From Streptomyces sp. ISL-43 (GTDB lineage: Bacteria > Actinomycetota > Actinomycetes > Streptomycetales > Streptomycetaceae): a stretch of 64,000 nt of DNA. Shown piece by piece: positions 9,201 through 15,978 of this stretch; position 1 is the first letter of the stretch; each line of letters begins with the position of its first letter. Location: the NCBI RefSeq assembly GCF_018614195.1, contig NZ_JAGGOT010000031.1:1-64000 (forward strand), in the 5' to 3' direction. The notes below the pieces were generated by a model. The model saw nothing but the letters and a program-made list of their open reading frames with translations, made no database searches and was not told where the DNA came from. The position numbers and the translations under genes are program-made.

Positions 9201-10299
9201 CGACAACGACCGCGCCGCCGTCGACCTGACCTTCGTCGACCCGCGCCGCCCCGACGCCGCCGTCACCGTCACGGCGACCCCCGGCCGCCTCGCCACCGGG
9301 GAGCAGTCCACGGTCGTGTACAAGGTGACCAACCTCGGCGACGCCACCGCCAAGGCGGTCCTGCTGACCCCGGTGCTGCCGGCCGGCATGACCGTGCTCT
9401 CCGCCGTCCCCGCCTGCCCGCCCGCCGGCTGCGCGCTCGGCGATCTGGCCCCCGGCGCCACGGCGACGGTGACCCGCGTGGTGACCTCGCCGACCCCGCT
9501 CAGCGGCAACGCCACCGGGACCGTGGTCACGGCCGGGGTGGACAGCAACCCCACCAACAACACCGCCTCGGCGCCGATCGTGGTCGAGGCGGCCCCGCCG
9601 CCGGTCCCGGGCCGCTACGCCGACCCGGCCGTCTCGGTGACCGCCACCCCGCGCACCGCCTACACCGGGGGCGTGGTCGCCGCGGAGGTGACGCTCTCCA
9701 ACCCCGGGTCGCTGCCGGCCACCGGGCTGACCCTCGTCCTCACGGTCCCGCCCGGTCTGGGCGTGACCTCCGTGACCCGGCCCGGGTGCGTGGGCGCGGG
9801 CGCGGGCGCGGGCGCGGGCGGCTGCCCCGTCCCGGACCTGGCCCCGGGCGCGCGGCTGACCGTACGGCTGGAGCTGGCGGCCGGGCAGCCGCTGACCGGT
9901 GCGATCACGGCCACCGTCACCACCACCGGGACCGACGCCCAGCCCGCCAACGACACGGGATCCGCGCAAGTGACCGTACGGCAGCCCGTGCTGGAGCTCA
10001 GCCCTGTCCTCGGGCCGCCCGGCTCGGTGACGCAGGCGCACGGAGCCGATTTCCCGCCCGGCGCGACCGTGGACCTCCGCTGGGACCGGGGGGTGACGGT
10101 CGCCTCCACGCCCGTCGTGGTCGGGGCCGACGGCAGTTTCACGGCGCCGGTGCTGATCCTCGTACAGGACACCCTGGGCGACCGGAAGTTGACCGCGACG
10201 CACGCCGACGTGACCCCGCCGCTCTTCACGGAGGTGTCGGCGCCGTTCCTGGTGGTGCCCGGTGTGCTCCAGCCCGACAACTTCCAGTGGCGCAGGTGA
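6262..10299 (+). CDS. Large secreted TolB-like beta-propeller / DUF11-CARDB repeat protein in the CIS operon
   Basis: A 1345-aa exported protein. The N-terminus has an Arg-rich n-region (RRGGFRRFGR), a hydrophobic core (SMVLVVSLGLMGVV) and an Ala-rich cleavage region. Residues about 45-760 carry repeated PD40/TolB propeller motifs such as PDWSPDSSEL, PAWSPDGTRL, PSWSPDGTRL and PAWSPGGGRL. Residues about 760-1240 hold roughly four DUF11/CARDB Ig-like repeats ending in N-P-x-N motifs, each with a close Cys pair (for example CPADGC, CPPAGC) likely to be oxidised outside the cell. A final beta domain follows. GTG 6262 was chosen for GGGAGA at 6251-6256 and because it gives a clean signal peptide. 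The stop is 7 bases before the cap gene, so it is co-translated with CIS assembly genes. Its role is unknown; a cell-surface binding or sensing function is inferred. Confidence 0.75.
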   Translation: MRRGGFRRFGRSMVLVVSLGLMGVVPPVTPVRAPAAPVAAAADAPDPGRLAYIGDGAHHTVNTVGGNGELAPLLPVGVAGNDCQPAARGDDLVWVSDRSGEGEGIYRRTGDGPATRVFWRKGWRIADPVLSPDRQWIAFASWENDPGDGYSATGYRCDDMEGRSEYPIGVWVVRTDGSGLRRVAEDADWPDWSPDSSELVYAHDGEALRVPLAGGPAVRVSPAGDDARVPVWEPGGKNRIAYISSDGDGGYDLETVPADGRGETAPQILAQGERGESGRLDLAWRPDAGQLLVLFGEPYYVDPARPCDGCPGTPLFDPDTVVPLSSHNVAWYTPAGAGAGPRPLVAGEDWESENIERQRAAMPVDRVQLRAARGAEYAFADPAYAPDARRLAFVRVLGGSDRAVARYVRPTQIMIGEPEALAAARPLAYQGMNRDETQTRPAWSPDGTRLALARRPDPTEANPNPRTEIAVVDVSSAQPEDWKLVATVPRRTRSGYDCRSDDLEPSWSPDGTRLAFSRWSECVLTPRPHIAAEPPDEGAPDRYPDRHVWTANAADGNGQLDVTGAQCGPDCAVIDARPAYDPRGAGLAFVRHEHYIDNTVNTVDTVDKINRVDTGRSGSPGAKIGTADAARPAAEPAPSAAKPAAIATGGPAPETRMVVLASEDGKRCRAIVPRQDSCPVDVPVPSSGAAYYEADNPAWSPGGGRLAMDVVRMSDSRYDTRILVLDPDNDGGADDYAQMFPGTTDVGQHQPTWEPSADLSVEFTGGDATVLLGDPVELVVVLRNRGIAPSPGTEVRITLPPGLEPAGSAVPSAGTCTAQLVCELGTVEADDRRQVSIRMTVKGAALGVHRVEAVAEAGLPDHVPADNRAGAAVAVVVPDLAVTATAVPAVLKIGERTKVEFTVRNAGTATAEDVRLKMVLPPGLALVTGTACPADGCALGALKAGAEKKLTWEYSSPEGLSGTVEGTASTTTRRGVDGNPDNDRAAVDLTFVDPRRPDAAVTVTATPGRLATGEQSTVVYKVTNLGDATAKAVLLTPVLPAGMTVLSAVPACPPAGCALGDLAPGATATVTRVVTSPTPLSGNATGTVVTAGVDSNPTNNTASAPIVVEAAPPPVPGRYADPAVSVTATPRTAYTGGVVAAEVTLSNPGSLPATGLTLVLTVPPGLGVTSVTRPGCVGAGAGAGAGGCPVPDLAPGARLTVRLELAAGQPLTGAITATVTTTGTDAQPANDTGSAQVTVRQPVLELSPVLGPPGSVTQAHGADFPPGATVDLRWDRGVTVASTPVVVGADGSFTAPVLILVQDTLGDRKLTATHADVTPPLFTEVSAPFLVVPGVLQPDNFQWRR
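8053..8106 (+). repeat. Six-unit 9-bp tandem repeat inside the propeller gene
   Basis: Six consecutive 9-mers of the form (A/G)ACACGGTC, with three of them diverged, encode a run of N/D-T-V triplets between propeller blades. The period is a multiple of three, so length changes keep the reading frame. Confidence 0.7.
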
Positions 10300-10306
10300 T
10301 CCGGCC

Positions 10307-10990
10307 GTGATCCACGAGGTGGACGACGCGCTGCGCGAGCTCGTACGGGCCGAGGCGCTCGGCGGCGGCGCGGGCGTCGACGTGGTCTTCGACGCGCCGA
10401 CCCGCGACTGGGCGGCCCGGCGCAACACGCCGACCGTCAACCTGTACCTCTACGACATCCGGGAGGACCTCGGGCTGCGCTCGCGCGGGCGGCGCAACGT
10501 GTACGACGAACAGGGCAGGGTGATCTCCCGGACCCTGCCGCCGCGGTACTTCAAGCTGTCCTACCTGATCAGCGCCTGGACACAGCGACCCGAGGACGAA
10601 CACCGGCTGCTGGCCTCCCTGTTGGGCTGCTTCCTGCGGTACTCGGCACTGCCGGGCGAGCGGCTCGGTGCCGAACTGGGCCTGACCGGGCTCCCCGTGC
10701 CGGTGTCGATCGCGCTGCCGCCGCCGGAGAACAAGGCCTTCACGGACGTGTGGAGCGCGCTGGGAGGGGAGTTGAAGCCCTCGCTCGACGTCGTGGTCAG
10801 CGCCCCCGTGGTGGCGGCCCCGGTGTACCCCGCGGGTCCGCCGGTGGAGGAGGGGCTTTCCGTCGACCTGTCGGACCTCTCGAAGCCCGTGCCGCCGCCG
10901 TCGGGGGTGCCCGCGCCCGCGCCGCCGCCGGGGGCCGCCGCGGTGCCCCGCCCGCGGGCCGCCCGCGCCCGCCGCCGGAGCGAGGGCTGA
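10307..10990 (+). CDS. cis16: DUF4255 (Pvc16_N) protein, probable CIS tail cap
   Basis: A 227-aa protein with the DUF4255 signature: VIHEVDDALRELVRAE at the start, then VDVVFDAPTRDW, NLYLYDIREDLGLR and YFKLSYLISAWTQRPEDEHRLLASLL. In Afp/PVC particles the family member Pvc16 caps the distal end of tube and sheath. The last 50 residues are a Pro-rich disordered tail ending in basic residues. GTG 10307 was chosen because AGGTGA (10293-10298) is well placed and DUF4255 proteins start right before the VDDAL helix. It is 7 bases after the propeller gene, and its TGA overlaps the ATG of the ATPase gene (TGATG), so the three are translationally coupled. The gene symbol follows the general eCIS numbering. 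Confidence 0.85.
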   Translation: MIHEVDDALRELVRAEALGGGAGVDVVFDAPTRDWAARRNTPTVNLYLYDIREDLGLRSRGRRNVYDEQGRVISRTLPPRYFKLSYLISAWTQRPEDEHRLLASLLGCFLRYSALPGERLGAELGLTGLPVPVSIALPPPENKAFTDVWSALGGELKPSLDVVVSAPVVAAPVYPAGPPVEEGLSVDLSDLSKPVPPPSGVPAPAPPPGAAAVPRPRAARARRRSEG

Positions 10991-12981
10991 TGGACTACCT
11001 GCTGACACGGCTGGCCACGGTCGAGGCCCGGGTGCGTGCCGCCGTCGAGGCGCGGCGCGGGAGCGACCCGGAGGCCGACGACCCGTTCCGCGGGCTCTAC
11101 CTGTCCGACGACACCGTCCGCAGGATCCTCGACGCACCCGACCAGGTGCCCTGGCCCGATCCCTCGCCCCCGGACGCGCCCGGCGACGGCGGCTCCCGGC
11201 TGGAGCGCCTCGAAGCCGGCTTCGGGCTGCTGCCGCTGGACGTGGAGCTGCTGCTGATCGCCCTCGCGCCCGACCTCGACCGGCGCTTCGAGCAGCTCTA
11301 CGGCTACCTCAACGACGACGTCACGCGCCGCCGCCCGACCGCCGGGCTCGCACTGGGGCTGTGCGGGGTGCCCGCCGCCTCGGCGCCGGCCCGGGCCCGG
11401 CTGTCGGCCGACGGGCCACTGTGCGTACGCGGCCTCCTGCTGGTGGAGGAACAGGAACGGCCCTTCCTCGGCAGGTCGTTGCGGGTGCCCGACCGGGTCG
11501 CGGCACACCTGCTCGGCGATGACGCGGTGGCGCCCGAACTCGCCGACCTGCTGCGCCCGGCGGAGGCGGCGGGAGACACCGGACTGCCCAGCGCACCGCT
11601 GGCGGGCGCGCTGCGGTCGGGCGTCTCGCCGGTGTACCTGCGCGAACCCGCCGGAGGGGCCGCCGCGGAACTGGCCGCCGAGGCACTGGGCGGCGCCGGA
11701 CGCGGGGCCTTCGTACTGGACCTGGACCGACTCGCCCGGCACTCCGACCCGGCCCCACTGGTGCGCGCCGCCGGCCGGGAGGCCGCCATGGCCGGGGCCG
11801 GCCTGATCGCCGCCCCCGTGGAGGCCCTCGCACAGCGCACCGAACTGCTGCGCGCGCTCGCCGCGCTGCCCGTCCCGGTCCTGCTGGCCGGGCAGGCGGG
11901 CTGGGACCCCGAATGGTCGGACCGCACCCCGCTGCTGGTGGACGCAGGACGCCTCGGGGCGGCCGCGCGGACCGCCCTGTGGGCCTCGGTGCTCGGCTCC
12001 GCGCCGGGCGAAGCGGTGGCCGCCTTCGTGCTGAGCCCGCGCCAGATGCGACGGGCGGCCGCCACCGCGCGGCAGCAGGCGGCGCTGGCGGGCGGTGGCG
12101 TACCGGGCGACGCGGAACTCCTGCACGGGGTACGGGCCCAGAACACCTCCGGGCTCGAACGCCTCGCCCGCCGCATCCAGCCGGGCGTCGGCTGGGGCGA
12201 CCTGGTGCTCCCGCCCGCCGTACTGGGGCAGTTGGGGGAGCTGGCCGCGCGCGCCCGGCACCGCGACCTCGTGCTCGGGGACTGGGCGATGCGGCCCGGC
12301 GGCGGGCGCGGGCGGGGCGTGATGGCGCTGTTCGCGGGGGACTCCGGGACCGGCAAGACCATGTCGGCCGAGGTCATCGCGGGCGAACTGGGGCTGGACC
12401 TCTACACGGTGGACCTGGCCACGGTGGTGGACAAGTACGTCGGCGAGACCGAGAAGAACCTGGAACGGATCTTCACGGAGGCGGCCGGCGTCAACGGCGT
12501 GCTGCTCTTCGACGAGGCGGACGCGGTCTTCGGCAAGCGCTCGGAGGTCAAGGACGCGCACGACCGGTACGCGAACGTCGAGAGCGCGTACCTGCTCCAG
12601 CGCATGGAGACCTTCGACGGCCTCGCCGTCCTCGCCACCAACCTGCGGGCCAACCTCGACGAGGCCTTCACCCGCCGCCTCGACCTGGTCGTCGACTTCC
12701 CGCTGCCGGACGCCGAGCAGCGGCTCGCGCTGTGGGACCGCTGCCTGGGGCCGCGGCTGCCCCGCGGCGACGACCTCGATCTGCCCTTCTGCGCACGGTC
12801 GTTCGAGCTCGCGGGCGGCGACATCCGCTCGGCGGCGGTCACGGCGGCCTACCTCGCGGCCGACGCGGGCCGGCCCGTGACGATGGCCGACCTGGTCGCG
12901 GCGGTGGCCCGCGAGTACCGCAAGCTCGGACGGCTCTGTCTGGAGAGCGAGTTCGGGCCGTACCTGCGCCTCGCCTGGTGA
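10990..12981 (+). CDS. cis15: CIS-associated AAA+ ATPase
   Basis: A 663-aa protein with a helical N-terminal region and one C-terminal AAA+ module: Walker A GDSGTGKT (residues 450-457), Walker B VLLFDEAD (Asp508-Glu509) followed by AVFGKRSE, and a sensor region LATNLRANLDEAFTRRLD with Arg-finger candidates. Proteins of this type (Pvc15) are a marker of extracellular/cytoplasmic CIS loci and are thought to remodel or load CIS components. The start overlaps the cap gene stop (TGATG at 10988-10992). It is the last gene of the first CIS operon; a 312-base gap with an inverted repeat follows. Confidence 0.92.
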   Translation: MDYLLTRLATVEARVRAAVEARRGSDPEADDPFRGLYLSDDTVRRILDAPDQVPWPDPSPPDAPGDGGSRLERLEAGFGLLPLDVELLLIALAPDLDRRFEQLYGYLNDDVTRRRPTAGLALGLCGVPAASAPARARLSADGPLCVRGLLLVEEQERPFLGRSLRVPDRVAAHLLGDDAVAPELADLLRPAEAAGDTGLPSAPLAGALRSGVSPVYLREPAGGAAAELAAEALGGAGRGAFVLDLDRLARHSDPAPLVRAAGREAAMAGAGLIAAPVEALAQRTELLRALAALPVPVLLAGQAGWDPEWSDRTPLLVDAGRLGAAARTALWASVLGSAPGEAVAAFVLSPRQMRRAAATARQQAALAGGGVPGDAELLHGVRAQNTSGLERLARRIQPGVGWGDLVLPPAVLGQLGELAARARHRDLVLGDWAMRPGGGRGRGVMALFAGDSGTGKTMSAEVIAGELGLDLYTVDLATVVDKYVGETEKNLERIFTEAAGVNGVLLFDEADAVFGKRSEVKDAHDRYANVESAYLLQRMETFDGLAVLATNLRANLDEAFTRRLDLVVDFPLPDAEQRLALWDRCLGPRLPRGDDLDLPFCARSFELAGGDIRSAAVTAAYLAADAGRPVTMADLVAAVAREYRKLGRLCLESEFGPYLRLAW

Positions 12982-13293
12982 ACGGCTGCCCGAAGGGGCA
13001 GCCCGCGCCGCAGCCCCGGCCCGGGGCGCGAAGGGCCGCCGTACCGGCCTCCTCGGTGGCCTCTTCGGTGGCCTCGGCGGTGTCCTGCGGCTGCTTCGCG
13101 GTCCGGCTCACGGCGGCAGGGTCGTCTCGGGCCATCGCGGAGTGAAGTGCCCGGGGCCTGGGGGGATGCGCAGCCGGGTCTGCCCGTCCGGGCACTTCAG
13201 GGTTCCCCCGAAGGCGCACGACCGGTCATGACCATCAAGGGGTGCGGGGCGGGAGGGTGAGATCAACCGTCACACCCCAGGGGGAGGACCCGG
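12982..13293 (+). promoter_or_regulatory. Gap between ATPase and sheath genes with a 12-bp inverted repeat
   Basis: This 312-base gap holds a perfect 12-bp inverted repeat (TGAAGTGCCCGG at 13143-13154, complement at 13188-13199) with a 33-base centre, 95 bases upstream of the sheath start. It could terminate the first operon or form an operator for the structural operon, whose promoter must lie here. A minus-strand frame starting near 13137 (MARDDPAAVSRTAKQP) runs antisense into the ATPase gene; I do not support it as a gene. No clear -35/-10 pair was picked out. Confidence 0.55.
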
Positions 13294-14880
13294 ATGCCGT
13301 CGTACCTGTCACCAGGCGTCTACGTCGAAGAGGTCGAGGCCGGCTCGCGCCCGATCGAGGGTGTGGGTACCGCCGTCGCCGCCTTCGTCGGGCTGGCAGC
13401 GGCAGGACCGTACAACGCGCCCACCCTGGTGACCAATTGGAGCCAGTTCACGGCCACCTTCGGGGACTTCACGGAGGGGGCCTACCTCGCCCACTCCGTC
13501 TACGCCTACTTCCTCAACGGCGGCGGCACCTGCTACGTCGTACGGGTCGGCGGCGAACCGGCCGACGGCGCGTCCCCGGCGACGCCCGCCGCCGTGCCCG
13601 CATCCGTCGCGGGCAAGCGGGGCAAGCCCGGCGCGCTGCCCGCGGGCGCCCGTACGGCGCTCGGCGGATTCCAGGTCGCCGCGCTGGAAGGGACCGGCGA
13701 GGGGATCAGCGTCGAGATCGCCGACGCGGGCGGCGAATCGCCGGCCGAGGACGCCTTCACCCTCAATGTCAAGCGCGGGGACCGGACGGAGGAGACCTGG
13801 GAGGTCTCCAGCAAGCGCGGCAACCGCAACTACGTCGTCACCGTCGTGCGGGACCGTTCGCGGCTGGTCACCGTGGAGGACGCCGGCCCGACCCAGGTGC
13901 TGGCCCGGCCCGAGAACCAGACGGTTGCGGTGGCCCCGGCGCCCGTACCGGTACCCGCCGTACCCGTGAGCGTCACCCCGGCCTCGTACGTGGGCAGTTC
14001 GGACGACCGGACCGGCTTCGGCGGCCTGGAGACGGTGGACGAGATCACCATGCTCGCCGTACCGGATGTGATGAGCGCGTACGAGCAGGGCGCGATCGAC
14101 GCCGAGGGCGTCAAGGCCGTGCAGCTCGCGATGATCGCGCACTGCGAGCTGATGGGGAACCGGGTGGCGATCATCGACCCGCTGCCGGACCTGTCGCCGC
14201 AGCGCGTCAAGGACTGGCGGATGACGGGCGCGGGATACGACTCCAAGTACGCGGCCCTGTACTACCCGTGGGTCAAGGTCGCCGATCCGTCGTCCGGACA
14301 GACCCGCTATATCCCGCCGAGCGGGGCGATGGCGGGCGTGTGGGCGCGCAACGACGAGAGCCGCGGCGTGCACAAGGCGCCGGCCAACGAAGTCGTGCGC
14401 GGGGCCGTGGACTTGGCGGTCCACTTGACCAAGGGCGAGCAGGACCTGCTCAACCCGATCGGCGTCAACTGCATCCGCTCCTTCGCCGGCCGGGGCATCC
14501 GGGTGTGGGGCGCGCGGACCCTGTCCTCCGACCCGGCCTGGCGGTACCTGAACGTGCGCCGGCTCTTCAACTACATAGAGGAGTCAATCCTCATCGGCAC
14601 CCAGTGGGTGGTCTTCGAACCCAACGACGACGCGCTCTGGGCCCGGATCCGGCGGACGATCTCGGCGTTCCTGGTGAACGAGTGGCGGCGCGGCGCCCTC
14701 TTCGGGCTGACACCCGACGAAGCCTTCTACGTGAAGTGCGACCGCGAGACGAATCCGGCCGAGGGGATCGACGCGGGCCAGGTGGTCTGCGAGATCGGCA
14801 TCGCCCCCGTGAAGCCCGCCGAGTTCGTGATCTTCCGGCTGGCCCAGTTCTCGGGCGGCACCAGTCTCGTCAACGAGTAG
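13294..14880 (+). CDS. cis2: CIS sheath protein
   Basis: A 528-aa phage-tail-sheath family protein. It opens with the invariant PSYLSPGVYVEEV and the GVGTAVAAFVG segment. The C-terminal sheath domain shows LNPIGVNCIRSFAGRGIRVWGARTL, WRYLNVRRLFNYIEESI, FEPNDDALWARIRRTI and the final strand EFVIFRLAQFSGG that links subunits. The middle (about 85-230) is a surface insertion with Ala/Pro-rich linkers. The sheath contracts to drive the inner tube. ATG 13294 follows a strong GGGGGAGGA. There is a single sheath gene here, unlike the three of PVC-type loci, which matches the simpler Streptomyces CIS. It is the first gene of the structural operon. Confidence 0.97.
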   Translation: MPSYLSPGVYVEEVEAGSRPIEGVGTAVAAFVGLAAAGPYNAPTLVTNWSQFTATFGDFTEGAYLAHSVYAYFLNGGGTCYVVRVGGEPADGASPATPAAVPASVAGKRGKPGALPAGARTALGGFQVAALEGTGEGISVEIADAGGESPAEDAFTLNVKRGDRTEETWEVSSKRGNRNYVVTVVRDRSRLVTVEDAGPTQVLARPENQTVAVAPAPVPVPAVPVSVTPASYVGSSDDRTGFGGLETVDEITMLAVPDVMSAYEQGAIDAEGVKAVQLAMIAHCELMGNRVAIIDPLPDLSPQRVKDWRMTGAGYDSKYAALYYPWVKVADPSSGQTRYIPPSGAMAGVWARNDESRGVHKAPANEVVRGAVDLAVHLTKGEQDLLNPIGVNCIRSFAGRGIRVWGARTLSSDPAWRYLNVRRLFNYIEESILIGTQWVVFEPNDDALWARIRRTISAFLVNEWRRGALFGLTPDEAFYVKCDRETNPAEGIDAGQVVCEIGIAPVKPAEFVIFRLAQFSGGTSLVNE

Positions 14881-14916
14881 CAGCGGGTATCCGCTATCCG
14901 CTAGGGGGTTTACGGC

Positions 14917-15360
14917 ATGGCACTTCCCGATATGGACACCTCGGTCGGTCACTCCTTCGGGCTGGAGATCGACGGGGTCGTCATCAAGCAGATCAACGAG
15001 GTGACGGGCCTGAAGATGGAGCAGGACGTCATCGAGCTCAAGCAGAACACGGCGGACGGCAAGTACGTCATCAAGAAGCTGCCCGGGCGCCCGAAGGCGG
15101 GCGAGGTCACGCTCACGCGCGGTCTGACGGCCGACAACAACTTCGAAAAGTGGATCAAGGACGCGCGGTTCGGGAAGATGAGCTCGGCCCGCAAGGGCGG
15201 CGCGATCATCGTCTTCGACTACGAGGGCCAGGCGATCAAGCGCTACACGCTGGTCAACGCGTGGCCGAAGAGCCTGGAGATCAGCTCGCTGAAGGCGGGC
15301 GACACCAGCGTCCTGACCGAGAAACTCGTCATCACGTACGAGCAGATGGACGTGGCGTGA
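14917..15360 (+). CDS. cis1: CIS inner tube protein
   Basis: A 147-aa gp19/Hcp-like tube protein: VGHSFGLEIDGVVIKQINEVTGLKME near the N-terminus, VTLTRGLTADNNFEKWI in the middle, and KRYTLVNAWPKSLEISSLKAGDTSVLTEKLVITYE at the end. It polymerises inside the sheath to form the expelled rigid tube. It follows the sheath by 36 bases with a GGGGG ribosome site. Compared with the other tube-fold gene at 18825, this is the major tube by position next to the sheath. Confidence 0.94.
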   Translation: MALPDMDTSVGHSFGLEIDGVVIKQINEVTGLKMEQDVIELKQNTADGKYVIKKLPGRPKAGEVTLTRGLTADNNFEKWIKDARFGKMSSARKGGAIIVFDYEGQAIKRYTLVNAWPKSLEISSLKAGDTSVLTEKLVITYEQMDVA

Positions 15361-15367
15361 TCTGCTG

Positions 15368-15823
15368 ATGCGACGACAGATGACACCACCCGGCGGGGCG
15401 GAGGACACGGCCGCACCGCTGCCCGCCGCCGAACCGGCGCGGGGCGGCTCGATGCGGACGGAGTTCGCCTTCGAGCTGCCGCGCGGGTACGTGGACGGCG
15501 CGGGCCAGGTGCACCGTACGGGCGTGATGCGGCTCGCCACCGCGCGCGACGAGCTGGTGCCGTTGCGGGACGACCGGGTGCGGGAGAACCCGGCCTACCT
15601 GTCAGTGGTGCTGCTGGGGCGGGTCGTGGAGCGGATCGGCGCCGTGACGGACGTCCACGCCGGGGTGATCGAGGACCTGTTCGCCTCCGACCTGGCCTTC
15701 CTGCAGGACTTCTACCGCCGGATCAACGCCGAGGGCCACACCCGGGCACAGGTGACGTGCCCGTCGTGCGGCACGGACATCGCGGTGGACCTCTCGGGTG
15801 GTGGGCGCCTGGGGGAATCGTGA
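15368..15823 (+). CDS. CIS-operon phage-tail assembly-type protein with a C-terminal CxxC
   Basis: A 151-aa protein with a helical core: FAFELPRGYVDGAGQVHRTGVMRLATARDELV, then an ENPAYLSVVLLGRVVERIG helix and DLFASDLAFLQDFYRRIN. It ends in a single CPSCG knuckle that may bind metal on dimerisation. The arrangement resembles small tail-assembly or chaperone-like proteins found directly after the tube gene in phages and CIS loci. It begins 7 bases after the tube stop and overlaps the next gene by 4 bases (GTGA). An alternative start is the internal ATG giving MRTEFAFELP, which would remove a Pro/Ala-rich leader. The exact function is unknown. Confidence 0.8.
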   Translation: MRRQMTPPGGAEDTAAPLPAAEPARGGSMRTEFAFELPRGYVDGAGQVHRTGVMRLATARDELVPLRDDRVRENPAYLSVVLLGRVVERIGAVTDVHAGVIEDLFASDLAFLQDFYRRINAEGHTRAQVTCPSCGTDIAVDLSGGGRLGES

Positions 15824-15975
15824 CGTACGCGGCAGATGACCTGTACGGCGAAGTCGCGTACATCGCCTACCACTTCCACTGGCCGATGGACTCGCTGCTC
15901 GACCTGGAGCACGCGGACCGGCGGCGGTACGTGGACCAGATCGCGCGGTTGAACCGGCTGGCCGGGGGGCGGTGA
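15820..15975 (+). CDS. 51-aa CIS protein (DUF6760-like / Pvc6-position)
   Basis: A 51-aa protein, TYAADDLYGEVAYIAYHFHWPMDSLLDLEHADRRRYVDQIARLN in sense, written here over two pieces: a YHFHWPMDSLLDLEH core then a basic RRRYVDQIARLN helix. Very short proteins with YHFHWPxxxLLxLxH cores are conserved at this point in CIS and tail loci. They match the position of the small Pvc6/Afp6 protein. GTG 15820 overlaps the previous stop (GTGA) and gives the conserved length; a longer in-frame start at 15757 is shadow of the previous gene. The structural role is inferred from position. Confidence 0.78.
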   Translation: MTYAADDLYGEVAYIAYHFHWPMDSLLDLEHADRRRYVDQIARLNRLAGGR

Positions 15976-15978
15976 ACG

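Noticed and set aside
9785..9830. GCGGGC hexamer run in the propeller gene as a possible mobile or regulatory repeat
   Set aside because: It simply encodes alternating Gly-Ala in a loop between Ig-like repeats.
12839..13219. Minus-strand open frame beginning MARDDPAAVSRTAKQP in the gap before the sheath gene
   Set aside because: It runs antisense into the ATPase gene, has no ribosome site and shows no domain; it is best explained as GC-rich shadow.
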